Shown here: positions 56,729-64,000 of the stretch, piece by piece
Layout: each line of letters opens with the position of its first letter
Numbering within the stretch: the stretch's first letter is position 1
NCBI GenBank assembly: GCA_949752735.1
Contig: OX457039.1
Location: 29,531,786 to 29,595,785 of the forward strand
Direction of reading: 5' to 3'
Length of the DNA stretch: 64,000 nt
Origin: Lumbricus terrestris
Lineage: Eukaryota > Annelida > Clitellata > Crassiclitellata > Lumbricidae
Position numbers and translations under genes: made by a program
The notes under the pieces: generated by a model
Seen by the model: only the letters and a program-made list of their open reading frames with translations
What the model was told of the DNA's origin: nothing
The model's database searches: none

Positions 56729-59521
56729 TGTGTCTGTCTGTTTCTGTCCTTCTGAGCATGTCTGTCTGTGTCTGTGTTTATGTCCTTCTGAGTGTGTCTG
56801 TCTGCGTCTGTGTTTATGTCCTTCTGAGTGTGTCTGTCTGTCTCTGTGTTTATGTCTTCTAAGTGCATGTGTCCGTCTGCATGACTCTGCTGAGTTTGTC
56901 TAAGTGCAAACAATCCGAACGCATCAGATCAGAAGAGCGATTACCGTCGAAGCAGTTGATGGGATAATTGCAGATGACTGCACCATGAACGAAGATTTCT
57001 TTTTCTCCTATAGCACCAGCAGCAGCAGCAGCAGCAGCTTCCGTCCTCTGCGTCACCGGTTGGAAAAGACCTACGACACAGGTGATGGTGGTGATGATGA
57101 TGATCTGCATTATTCAATTATCCATCCAACGCCCTCTCCATCAGCTCTCCGGATATATCCTCTACTATTATACGCCCACTGCCTCATAAATCCGTAAACT
57201 TTATTCGTGGCAAAACTGTGGCGACTATATAAAAGTCTCAACTAAAGAGTTTACAGCCTTAGTTCAGTCACATAATATACATGACTTACATGTATATTGT
57301 ATAAGCTATAGGCTTTGCATGACTTTTCTGGCTATTGAGTAATTTTTTATTTGCTTCTACTAAGAAGAGTCCTGAACTTAGACACGTATACTATAGCAGC
57401 CTCTCATTATTAGCATACTTCGAGGTAACCTCTTCCCAATTAACAACAAAGTTTATAGAGACTTGAAGCTTGATAATTAATGTAGGCTATTCCGTTTATG
57501 AGGCATAATAGGCCAACTTCTTATTCTTAGTCCTTCCCGTTCAGTACTGCACATCGAGCAATGCAGCATCTCCATTCTCCTCTGTCCATCGTCACCTCGA
57601 CAGCATCCTCCCACGTCATCTCCATACACTGTAGATCCTCTCCCACGTTTCCCTCGGGAATCCATTAAGGTCGACCACTAACTGCTAAATGCTAATGTTG
57701 TTGCAACATGTTAAAAGTATATACAGCCGGGTTGGTTCAACGTGTTTAGCTTACCTGGCACTGCCAAGGACATGCAAAGAGCTTCTCTGATTGGCATGTC
57801 AGGAGTCGTCTTCACGTGGCAGAACTCGAGGCTGGCTTGCTGCACGTTGGTAACTGCAATGGCCAACTCTTTGTTGAATTTCTTGTGTACCTTAAAATGC
57901 ACCAAGGTCTATATAAAACTAATATAGTTGCAGTACAGCTGCATATAATATTATATAAAATTATCTTCTGATAAAATGCACCGTTCCGGCTTAACACTTC
58001 TCTTGACAAAGGCATGCAATTAGTATCAAATTAAAGATTGCAGGTAATCATGGCCTAGTTGAACATGCTATTGGTGGTAAGCCTAATCTTATCTAATCTA
58101 ATCTCTTCAGACCCACTTCCATTGCGCTTTTATCATGATACATAAGGCATCAATTGATGGTCACTTAAAGAGAAAGTTCGAATATACAATAAGTTAGACA
58201 AAACTGGTCTAGGTCTGATAAAGTAAAGGAAAGTTCAGAGGTCAAGTGTGCACGTGACAGTTCATTACTAGACATCTTAGAGTGGAAGCCCACCCATGCG
58301 AACGTAACATCCGGGTCTCCGGTGACTTCGTGCAATCGTTTTCCAATCCACTTGACTAACTTCTTGTTGCGATTTATTCCAAACTTTGACGACAGCTTAC
58401 ATCCAATACAAGAGGATCCTAAGTACAACAATCGATCACTGTAAACTTATTTGGCTATATATGATGTAGGATTTTACGAGTTTAGGCCTGTTGATAGTAT
58501 TAAAAGAGACTATATAGGTATACCGAGTGAGAGGAAATAAAGCAGCAAAGACGAACAAGGAAGCTACCCCGTGAATCAGTAGCCTATCATCATCACTGTA
58601 TTCTCTGTACCGGTATAGCGTATTGTAGCCTATTCAAACACTTTTGTAGGTCAAGTAACAGAGCAACCAAAGTTTTAGTTCAATATACAGTGACTGCTGA
58701 CTGGATGCCTGAACTGCTATTATCCGAAGGCTTACACGGCAAACAACTTGCGTGGGCAGACTTCTGTAAAAAAGATGTTACTGCAATTCATGTGCTATGA
58801 TGTAATGAAAAACAATTGATGCACAAATGCGCATGCACTGTGAACGCCTTTGAACGATTCACCCTCTTTGAGGTGCTCTATATAATATAAGAAACAACAT
58901 GCAATGTGCCATGCATGACTGTAACTATTGTTCTATCCACAGTGATATGCTTTTCCCTTTTGCTACTTTCTAAACTTTATATTGATCTTTAGACTAACTT
59001 TATAGGCTACTGTGTCTTGTTCTGTACAATGTTTATCTGCTTCATGCGTTCCAGGGCTGTTTTAATGAATTTTTAGAACTGCACAATTCCTTCTTTCCTT
59101 TCACATCATCCATGGAAATTACTTCCAATCGGAAGACAATGACCTTTTTGCTAGTTTTAACTGTACAGAAGTGCTTCTACAACTGCACAAATTCATTTAG
59201 AACTGAACATTTTGTGTACGACTGCACGTTAAAAAAGCCCTGATGCATTCCACGTAGAAATTGATATACATGTAGATGTTATGCAAGTGCTATCTATACT
59301 GCTCAGTGATTCGAATGCACTTCCTGGCATACGTAGGCTAAGCGAAATAATTATAATTGATCGACGAGACCTGAATTGTCAATGTTTCTGAGGTCATCCT
59401 GGAAAAGATCTTCCAGTTGATGTGAAGTGTAACCGACGGAACACAGCGTTGCCACAATTGCCCCGGATCCTGTTCCAGCCAATCGTCGGATCTCTTTCCA
59501 GATTCCAGTCTCCTCCAGAAC
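44804..59521 (-). CDS. Patatin-like phospholipase family protein, catalytic residues replaced (gene model, 11 exons, 5' incomplete)
   Basis: Exons on the minus strand: 59371-59521, 58294-58418, 57755-57890, 56945-57070, 55085-55215, 53998-54146, 53584-53668, 51420-51488, 49788-49877, then 47664-47765 plus 44804-45022, or alternatively 48624-48746. Phases agree at every junction, giving 460 residues for the long form. The first four exons carry a patatin domain: nucleophile-elbow region (RRLAGTGSGAIVATL), KKLVKWIGKRLHEVTGDPDV, ELAIAVTN, TTPDMPIREAL and VHGAVICNYPINCFD. Active patatins hydrolyse acyl esters of phospholipids with a Ser-Asp dyad in GxSxG and DG[GA]. Here these read GTGSG and HGA, so activity is doubtful. 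The exon with the glycine-rich oxyanion loop was not found up to 64000. The C-terminal half is polar, with charged and probably helical segments. Confidence 0.75.
45150..45375 (-). mobile_element. L2 3' end remnant
   Basis: (TTCA)n followed by AAAACTTATATAGCGCCCCTTCAAGAAGCCTACTCAGAGGCGCTCCCAG, the same 3' end as the L2 at 890. Remains of the GPVxWN motif read backward (CCCATTCCATGTGGACGGGCC). Confidence 0.7.
45376..46038. other. Intron of the patatin-like gene
   Basis: AT-rich, with a (CTC)n/(CTT) run at 45705-45755 and TAGGCCTA-type short palindromes. No exon was seen. Confidence 0.4.
46039..47490 (+). mobile_element. Probable LTR-retrotransposon 5' fragment with gag-like frame
   Basis: TGTAGCGAACCAGGTTGCTACA at 46039 looks like a Gypsy LTR start. 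A frame from ATG 46901 encodes MDSDRETDSVLGTGQEEDEL and a coiled-coil-like stretch (EQFMERQSSILIGLAKEL), as in gag N-termini, and decays after about 47480. No second LTR or pol was seen. TTTACGC.GAATTATTTT-type sequence occurs on both sides. It lies in an intron of the patatin-like gene. Confidence 0.4.
47664..47765 (-). CDS. Patatin-like gene, C-terminal exon
   Basis: 102 nt, phase 0-0; acceptor TTTCAACCTAG|AGG, donor GTCAAA|GTAAGA. It encodes RKDIDRTVAISTGHIRRTDR and GETLEEADRLFLVK. If exon 48624-48746 is skipped, the frame runs in from 49788 without a break. Confidence 0.64.
47766..48623. other. Intron sequence, possible 3' UTR of the short form
   Basis: AT-rich; it contains the minus-strand AATAAA at 48421-48416. 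A segment at 48305-48480 (GTGTAGCTAACTTTCG...GGGCCGGGAGTG) has the look of a dispersed repeat. Confidence 0.4.
48624..48746 (-). CDS. Patatin-like gene, alternative terminal exon
   Basis: Acceptor TTTTCTTCTTAG|GTG enters in phase 0. Forty codons (VTADDILNHFERRRRIAQAQ, ending DYFRGIE) reach a TGA at 48624-48626. AATAAA on the minus strand at 48421-48416, about 200 bp on, fits a polyadenylation signal. Used as an internal exon it would end translation early, so it is either an alternative last exon or a poison exon. Confidence 0.55.
   Translation of the reverse strand: MTADDILNHFERRRRIAQAQCSRDQTRKIRDVTDYFRGIE
49232..49345. repeat. (TTC)n then (TTA)n microsatellite
   Basis: About 22 TTC units changing directly to TTA units. 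Confidence 0.93.
49577..49655. repeat. (ATT)n/(ATC)n microsatellite
   Basis: ATT triplets passing into ATC triplets. Confidence 0.9.
49788..49877 (-). CDS. Patatin-like gene, C-terminal exon
   Basis: 90 nt, phase 0-0; acceptor TTTATTACCAG|AAA, donor GAAAAG|GTATCG. It encodes KETLNEDELRRLFGGNANVD and a GHEK end. No family was recognised. Confidence 0.68.
50020..50060. repeat. Perfect 18-bp hairpin
   Basis: CAGACCACAGCGCCGAAT and its exact reverse complement are separated by GCTAT. No T run follows, so it is not a Pol III or bacterial-type terminator. Confidence 0.9.
50110..50801 (-). mobile_element. Long-TIR Tc1/mariner-type element, internally deleted
   Basis: Inverted arms of about 180 bp (ATTCGGTCAAAAC...GCTGAAAGGAAGTGAAA, and its inverse at 50620-50801) enclose a minus-strand transposase scrap (WAPNSPDL, YRLRLRSCVRQQEGHF). 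Read in the same sense, these match the C-terminal part of DD37D-type transposases. Most of the gene is lost. Confidence 0.72.
50804..51064. mobile_element. MITE of the GGCCGTAGC family, copy 2
   Basis: It starts AAGGCCGTAGCTAGGGGGTG and ends AAAATTCTGGCTACGGC. The interior matches the copy at 8058 in reverse orientation. Confidence 0.68.
51056..51313. mobile_element. MITE of the GGCCGTAGC family, copy 3
   Basis: It follows copy 2 directly in the same orientation (GGGTGT..TGTGTGTTTGAACAC) and ends AAAATCGTGGCTACGGCCTT. Confidence 0.62.
51420..51488 (-). CDS. Patatin-like gene, C-terminal exon
   Basis: 69 nt, phase 0-0; acceptor TTGCTTTCAG|TTG, donor GGCG|GTAAGT. It encodes LIETKVKSRTEALNRND and continues the polar helical region. 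Confidence 0.68.
51845..52235. repeat. Pyrimidine-rich repeat with imperfect internal duplication
   Basis: It begins GGGTACCCGGCGTTGCCCGGG, then two imperfect copies of a CACCCCACCAC...GTACGCCACC.ATGAAATT unit of about 130 bp. The long Pro/His/Thr frames come from its composition. Confidence 0.6.
52236..53330. other. Intron of the patatin-like gene, nothing recognised
   Basis: AT-rich sequence without a convincing exon or transposon boundary. Confidence 0.35.
53330..53548 (+). mobile_element. L2 3' end remnant with (AAT)n tail
   Basis: Plus-strand text ACCTGGAATGGGCTCCCTGT (the NGLPV motif), TTAAAAACTGCCTTATTTAA and GCGCTTCTGAGTAG...GCGCTATATAAA, then AATAATAAT. It ends next to the patatin-like exon at 53584. 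Confidence 0.7.
53584..53668 (-). CDS. Patatin-like gene, C-terminal exon (helical)
   Basis: 85 nt, phase 2 to 0; acceptor CTGCTTTAG|A, donor ATCCAA|GTAGGT. It encodes a charged, probably helical segment (KSAKETESLSEEYSRFVSA). Confidence 0.65.
53998..54146 (-). CDS. Patatin-like gene, C-terminal exon (Ser-rich)
   Basis: 149 nt, phase 0 to 2; strong acceptor TTTCTATTTTAG|TTTGAC, donor GGATTC|GTAACG just before an in-frame TAA. It encodes FDDMSADGISSQVLERDRK and a run of six Ser. No domain was recognised. Confidence 0.65.
55085..55215 (-). CDS. Patatin-like exon: C-terminal end of the patatin domain
   Basis: 131 nt, phase 1 to 0; acceptor GACTGAAG|AC, donor ATTGTG|GTGCGT. It encodes WWLSMKPDDAFIRRLDKL and YNARTIGIIV, like the closing 'N..T(I/L)G(I/L)' strand of the domain. 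The acceptor lacks a strong pyrimidine tract. Confidence 0.68.
55335..55435. repeat. Tandem duplication, about 45-bp unit, two copies
   Basis: TAGGGAACGGGACAGA.TAAGAGGATGATCGGGTACAGAAGG occurs twice in a row. Confidence 0.85.
55590..55800 (-). mobile_element. L2/CR1-type reverse transcriptase scrap
   Basis: The minus strand reads VRNLGITFDQNHLLFSNHMSN then DTHRICHMQNFISASMYRHL, the conserved region after the reverse transcriptase core. It is decayed. Confidence 0.6.
55801..56655. other. Intron of the patatin-like gene
   Basis: AT-rich, with a TA run at 56169-56212. No exon was seen. Confidence 0.4.
56660..56870. repeat. (TA)n microsatellite followed by 36-bp tandem repeat
   Basis: About 32 TA units, then roughly 3.5 copies of a GTCTGTCTGTGTCTGTGTTT...ATGTCCTTCTGAGT unit. 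It lies just 75 bp past a patatin-like exon. Confidence 0.88.
56945..57070 (-). CDS. Patatin-like exon: DGG-equivalent (HGA) region with poly-Ala
   Basis: 126 nt, phase 1-1; acceptor GTGTCGTAG|GTC, donor TCGACG|GTAATC. It encodes LFQPVTQRTE, seven Ala from (GCT)7, then EIFVHGAVICNYPINCFD. The family's catalytic Asp (DGG/DGA) is His (CAT) here. Confidence 0.84.
57525..57665. repeat. Dispersed repeat shared with 1905-1965
   Basis: AGTCCTTCCCGTTCAGTACT, CACATCGAGCAATGCAG and ATCTCCATTC match the copy near 1910 with few changes. Its class is unknown. Confidence 0.55.
57755..57890 (-). CDS. Patatin-like exon: central strand and helix
   Basis: 136 nt, phase 0 to 1; acceptor CATTTTAAG|GTACAC, donor GCCAG|GTAAGC. 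It encodes KELAIAVTNV and TTPDMPIREALCMSLAVPG, matching the family pattern '(I/V)xATN ... TPDxPVxxAVxxSxxIPG'. Confidence 0.85.
58294..58418 (-). CDS. Patatin-like exon: GDPDVTF region
   Basis: 125 nt, phase 1 to 0; acceptor TACTTAG|GATCC, donor CATGG|GTGGGC (a weak donor). It encodes FGINRNKKLVKWIGKRL and EVTGDPDVTF, the usual 'KWIEKLLKEKTGDPDITF' region of metazoan patatin-like proteins. Confidence 0.8.
58419..59051. other. Intron of the patatin-like gene
   Basis: AT-rich, no exon or repeat boundary recognised apart from a GAGGTGCTCTATATAAT L2-like scrap at about 58869. Confidence 0.4.
59052..59242. mobile_element. hAT-type MITE
   Basis: Ends CAGGGCTG...AAAGCCCTG, with an 8-bp near-identical duplication ATGCGTTC/ATGCATTC (59044-59051, 59243-59250). 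191 bp, no coding capacity. The motif ACTGCACGTTAAAAAAGCCC recurs inverted at 6942. Confidence 0.72.
59371..59521 (-). CDS. Patatin-like exon: nucleophile-elbow region
   Basis: 151 nt, phase 0 to 1; acceptor AATTCGCAG|GTTCTG, donor ATTCAG|GTCTCG. It encodes VLEETGIWKEIRRLAGTGSG, AIVATLCSVGY and LEDLF, which aligns without gaps to the patatin pattern AGTSAGAI. The Ser position is Gly and the next residue is Ser. Confidence 0.82.
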
Positions 59522-59545
59522 CTGCGAATTAATAATTGCAGACAG

Positions 59546-60297
59546 TCAAACAATTTCATGTAATCTGTAAAACCACCTCATTGTAATAACTTCACTCGAG
59601 TCAAAAATAATTACTAATTGTTTGTTGTTTAAACGTGTTCTATTATTATAATGAGTTAAGAAAATTAAAACGACACCTTTCAGCTCTATGAACCATAAAA
59701 TACAATAATTAGGGATATTATTTATAGGGTGAGAGGGTAAGTCTGTTATTTGAACTAAAGACAAATGATAATATATATTATTGTTATTAGTATAATCGGA
59801 GAGAACGATTATACTATAAACATCCACCGTCGAATGAAAAATGAAGAGCTGATTAGATTTTGAAGAAACGTTAAGAAGATGAAATCGAAAGAGTAAATAT
59901 AAGATGAGAACTAAGGATTCGTTGAAAGATAATTGCGGCGATTCACTGAAATCAATTTGTCGTTTCTGATAAAACTCGATCATCGAGTTCGCATACGAAC
60001 AATGTTGCAAATTAGGCATATATACATTGTTATAGGCTAATTATAGTTATATACATAGTTATATATAGTTGTATATAAATAGCTATATATATAAAATTAT
60101 ATACGCATATAGCTAGCTAATTCGAACATTTGCGCTGAACAATCGACACGATTATTTCGCGTGACGCGTTTACACCATTGATTGATCGAACTTGTAAACT
60201 TGCTTCAAGTGATTCAGCGTATACGCTATGTGTATATGCATAGGCTATAATTATACTTTGCTCTAGTATACAGTTTATACATCGGAGTAATGCTTAC
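59546..60297. other. Upstream intron or flank of the patatin-like gene
   Basis: AT-rich. The 157-codon minus-strand frame (59546-60019) is low-complexity in composition and matches no family. Confidence 0.35.
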
Positions 60298-60345
60298 GAT
60301 GGTCTTCGCGTACTTCCCTATAAGTTTATCCTCTAAGTCTAACAT
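60298..60345 (-). CDS. Possible first coding exon of the patatin-like gene
   Basis: On the minus strand ATG at 60345 opens MLDLEDKLIGKYAKTI, followed by a good donor ATC|GTAAGC in phase 0, which is the phase the exon at 59521 needs. If real, the protein would start just before the nucleophile elbow and lack the glycine-rich oxyanion loop. There is no homology support. Confidence 0.25.
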
Positions 60346-60565
60346 GTATCAGCATACTATACTGAGAAGCATGAGTTATTTCGAAGTTGGAGTTCGTTAA
60401 TCCTCGACAAATCCTTAACATCTCATTCCACCGAGCGCCTGCCCCAATCCAGTGCTAGAAAGCTGCCTTCTTATAACAACTTACACAGGAAAATCAAAGT
60501 CTGATGTCTACCCCCTCTCCGGAAGAATAAGAAAAAAAAGATACTGACCTACACATCTATCACCA

Positions 60566-61402
60566 TAGGCGTAGGGGACATTACAGCAGTGGGAGGGGGC
60601 AAAAATGTTGCTTCTGCCAGAAAAAAATCCGGGTTGATCGACGTCGTGCGCTAAATATCAAAACACCCAACTAAGTTTACAAACTGTAATAAAAGTGGGC
60701 CACTTGCCGCCATTACATCGTAAGTCGTGCCTGAACTTTTATTGTTTAAATTTGTTTCTGAATTTTATTCTCATACAGGCCTATAGTCTTAAGTTAGTTT
60801 AGCGACGAGTGAAAGCTCTGCCTAGGGGCCAGGAATTTCTCTCATCGCCGCTGCTTGAGCCTGCTAAAAGTCTCAATAACGAACCGGTGTAGGTCTATGT
60901 CTGCAGCTGCAGAACATGTTGGCTTATGTAGCTGCACGTTCCATTTGATGGTCGCAAGATTATCGTGTCTATCTCAATTGCTCTATCGTTAGTAGACATT
61001 TCCGATGCAATTCAAACAGTGAATTCCGTGATCTGTAACACTTGGCTTGAATGTTGTGAATTTCCCCAAATGTCATGAATTGCCGCGATTTTCGGGCAAA
61101 TTTCGGCTCGTGAATTCTCAGCGATTTTCGTCATTATTTACAAAATGCTACCCTGTCCGTGAAGTCAGAACTTTTTCGTGGATTTTGGCTATCCCTATCT
61201 ATGGTGGCTGCGAGATATAATATTAGCGTATCTAACTCGATTCGGGCAAATTGGAACTGGGAAATAATGTGGTGTGACAATGAGCACCGAACTTCAAATA
61301 GTTTGTTTAATATTTTTCCGGGCCCTCTTGCCCGAAAAACAAGACTTGCCCGAAATTCGGGGGGAGCATTTGCCCCCCTGGACCCTCGCCTCCTACGCCT
61401 AT
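60566..61402. mobile_element. Non-autonomous DNA element with TAGGCGTAGG ends
   Basis: The ends are CATAGGCGTAGGGG and, inverted, CATAGGCGTAGGAGG. Both pass into runs of G next to a GGGGCAAA motif. A shorter relative is at 40598. No transposase was seen. Confidence 0.55.
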
Positions 61403-61469
61403 GTCTATCACACCTAAAGAGTGAACCGATCTGCTTGTATAGAGATAGGCTATATAAGAGACCAGGGCT

Positions 61470-61640
61470 TAAAGTGTGCCTGGACGGTCATGGACGGCGT
61501 CCATGCACTTGTTTTAAAATCTGAACGCCGTCCAGCCACTTATTGGCGAGCACAGACTGGAAAGATAAGGGGAGTCCAGGCACTTCTTTTGGAGAGGTAA
61601 GGGGCTTCCAGGCACCTATTTTCCACACTTTAGGCACTGT
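61470..61640. mobile_element. hAT-like fragment
   Basis: It starts CCAGGGCTTAAAGTGTGCCT and has imperfect internal repeats of CCAGGCAC.T.TTTT. The right end is lost at the ATGT array. Confidence 0.4.
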
Positions 61641-61671
61641 AAGGGACCTGTAACGTAGTATATAGGCCTAT

Positions 61672-62350
61672 AGTATGTATGTATGTAACTAGGTATGTAT
61701 GTATGTATGTATGTATGTATGTATGTATGTATGTATGTATGTATGTATGTATGTATGTATGTATGTATGTATGTATGTATGTATGTATGTATGTATGTAT
61801 GTATGTATGTATGTATGTATGTATGAATGTATGTATGCATGTATGTATGCATGTATGTAAGTATGTATGTATGTATGTATGTATGTATGTATGTATGTAT
61901 GTATGTATGTATGTATGTATGTATGTATGTATGTATGTATGTATGTATGTATGTATGTATGTATGTATGTATGTATGTATGTATGTATGTATGTATGTAT
62001 GTATGTATGTATGTATGTATGTATGTATGTATGCAATCATGCATGCATGCATGCATGTATGTATGTATGTATGTGTGTGTATGTATGCAAGTCTATGCAT
62101 GTATGTATGTATGTATGTATGTATGTATGTATGTATGTATGTATGTATATATGTATGTATGTATGTGTGTATGTATGTATGTATGTATGTATGTATGTAT
62201 GTATGTATGACATGTATGTATGTATGTATGTATGTATGTATGCATGCATGTATGTATGTATGTATGTATGTATGTATGTATGTATGAATGTATGTATGTA
62301 TGTATGTATGTATGTATGTATGTATGACATACATACATACATACATATTT
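61672..62350. repeat. (ATGT)n tetranucleotide array, second copy
   Basis: About 670 bp of GTAT units with GCATGC interruptions. At 62328-62345 it turns over into CATACATA, making a short inverted repeat at its right edge. Open frames over it are by-products. Confidence 0.96.
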
Positions 62351-62690
62351 TTAGTCATCTGGTCACCACGGTCGTCGTAATCTCTTGCGAATATACTATG
62401 ATCTCTCTAGTCGTATGCTACTTTTTCTCTCTCGCCAAACCAAATGGAGGGGTAGTCCTATGGGCTTTACGAAGACTATATGCAACGCGATATTGATAGC
62501 AAAAAGTTTTCGATTAACGGTGCAATGCTTCTGTTTGAAGTGGAATCTTTACATATATACATATACATATCTTTATATATATACATACATACACGCATGC
62601 ATGCATGCTTGCATACATACATACATACATACATACATACATACATACATACATACATACATTGTATGTATGTATGTATGTATATATATA
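62351..62690. other. Spacer with CATA/GTAT inverted stretch
   Basis: Unique sequence, then (CATA)n at 62585-62660 facing (GTAT)n at 62664-62682 (an inverted pair) and TATATATATA before the transposon. Confidence 0.6.
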
Positions 62691-62692
62691 TA

Positions 62693-63905
62693 CACCATGA
62701 TTCAAAAAAAGTAAGCCAAATTATTTTTCGTATATCTCCAATGCCTGCATGATAACACATCACGCTAAAATTTTCCAAATATGTAGAGAATTGGACCAAG
62801 AATATGATTCCAAGATTTCATGAGATAAAGTTGAACGGATAAAAAGATATGTATCTTTCAACTTCATATGCCGAAATTTCAGTTTACAAGCAATTTTCTG
62901 TTAGATTCAATAAAATGTGAGTCAAACTTTTTCAGTATCTTTATGGCCTGATAATAAATCATAGTAAAATTTTCCTAATATTTAGAGAATTGAATCAAGA
63001 ATATGATTCCAAAATATCAAGTCTTAAATTTGAATGGATAGAAAGATATGAATATTTCAACTTCATCTCCCGAAACTTCAGTTTTCAGCAAGTCTGTTAT
63101 GGTGTTCTTTGCGGTTTCGACGCTTGATAGTTCCCAATTTTGGTCTTCAGTGACCCTGGAGTAAAAATTAATGGATCCTATTATCGCGACGTTCTGCTGT
63201 CACAACATCCTCTATCTGTAATCAGAAATCTAGCCCCCAGAAGGCTAGGTTTTTTTCAACAGGACAGTGCCCTAGCCCACAGAGCCAAGGAAACCATTGA
63301 AATTCTGACAAGAGAGACGCCAGACTTCATATCTCCCACATTATGGCCTCCGAACAGCCCAGATTTGAATCCTGTCGACCAAGTGTGGAGCTTGATGCAA
63401 GACCGAGTAGATAACAATCCATGGTATAAACGATCTGAAGTAGCGCTTGATGGAAGTGTGAGATGATCTGGACCAGCGGATAATCGACGATGCTGTTGCC
63501 CAAGGGCGACAGCGCTTTCAGGCCTGCGTGCAAGCAGGAGGAGGACATTTTGAGAATCTTATTTAATTAAATAATCAAACCAAACTGTCGGAATCATGTT
63601 GTTATTCAATTCTCTACATATCTGGAAAATGTTAGCATGATTAGTCATCAGGCATAAGAGATATAAGAAAAAAAGTTTGACTTACATTTTATTGAATCTA
63701 ACAGAAAATTGCTTGTAAACTGAAATTTTGGCATATGAAGTTGAAAGATACATATCTTTTTATCCGTTCAACTTTTTCTCATAAAATCTTGGAATCATAT
63801 TCTTGGTCCAATTCTCTAAATAGTTGGAAACTTTTAGCATGATATGTTATCAGGCATTGGAGATATTTGAAAAACAATTTGGCTTACTTTTTTTGAATCA
63901 CGGTG
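62693..63905 (+). mobile_element. DD37D (maT-like) Tc1/mariner transposon with long TIRs
   Basis: A 1213-bp element flanked by TA on both sides. The terminal repeats CACCATGATTCAAAAAAAGTAAGCC / CACCGTGATTCAAAAAAAGTAAGCC extend inward for about 250 bp each. The transposase remnant includes FFQQDSALAHRAKETIEIL and WPPNSPDLNPVD. I count 37 residues between the second and third acidic residues. The catalytic N-terminal part is missing or frameshifted, and the gene stops early at about 63464. Confidence 0.82.
63140..63466 (+). pseudogene. DD37D transposase remnant
   Basis: GVKINGSYYRDVLLSQHPL leads to the QQDSALAHRAKE helix and the NSPDLNPVD motif, then falls out of frame. The C-terminal text (RFQACVQAGG-like) continues in another frame to about 63566. 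The copy at 20726-21654 is a relative with other breaks. Confidence 0.8.
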
Positions 63906-64000
63906 TAGATTGGTGCCAAATAGGCAGCGCAAAGTCTTAGGTTAAAAAAACTTCAAAACTAATGATAATTTTACAAGCTCTGCATATCGACTGGGATCCT

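Noticed and set aside
59546..60019. 157-codon minus-strand frame upstream of the patatin elbow exon
   Set aside because: AT-rich residues (Asn, Ile, Tyr, Leu) and no GGGxRG motif; it does not look like the missing N-terminal patatin exon.

Overview
This window is animal nuclear DNA. It shows spliced genes with GT-AG introns, introns up to 24 kb, dense microsatellites, a tRNA-derived SINE, L2/CR1-type non-LTR elements, a Gypsy LTR element and several DNA transposons. A SUEL-type lectin domain joined to CUB-like and sushi-like domains, plus a multi-exon patatin-like gene, suggests a marine invertebrate bilaterian. I cannot name the species or phylum from the sequence alone.

Two host genes can be rebuilt from exons whose splice phases agree, and they converge tail to tail. 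Gene 1 (+ strand, 499 to 42927) has seven exons: signal peptide, SUEL/galactose-binding lectin domain with 8 cysteines, CUB-like domain with 4 cysteines, sushi-like domain with 4 cysteines, short stalk, one transmembrane segment and a long cytoplasmic tail. Its extracellular domains sit on phase 1-1 exons, and the joined model is 656 residues. Gene 2 (- strand, 59521 down to 44804, 5' end not secured) is a patatin-like phospholipase family member with at least eleven coding exons. Both positions that normally carry the catalytic Ser and Asp are changed (GTGSG instead of GxSxG; HGA instead of DGG/DGA), so it is probably a pseudoenzyme or has altered chemistry. Two alternative C-terminal ends are visible.

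The rest is mostly repeats. 0-24 kb (intron 1 of gene 1): trinucleotide arrays, an L2 3' end, a 19-bp minisatellite of about 65 copies, SINEs, a mariner element with an RTE-type fragment nested in it, two 5'-truncated Jockey/CR1-group non-LTR elements, and a DD37D-type transposon. 25.5-33 kb (intron 2): a complete, apparently young Gypsy element, antisense to gene 1, with 1038-bp LTRs and a 5-bp duplication. Its integrase lies before its reverse transcriptase, the Gmr1-type order. 33.3-34.4 kb: ATGT and GAT arrays, the latter ending about 15 bp before a splice acceptor. 36-40 kb (intron 4): a non-LTR fragment, a hAT-type MITE and a Mutator-type element with a FLYWCH finger and 9-bp duplication. 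42.9-64 kb: gene 2 with its intronic transposons (a long-TIR element, MITEs, a gag-like fragment, L2 tails), then a large ATGT array and a DD37D transposon with about 250-bp inverted repeats.

No rRNA gene, functional tRNA gene or CRISPR array was seen. Exon boundaries are my own reading of splice consensus and phase, without transcript evidence.
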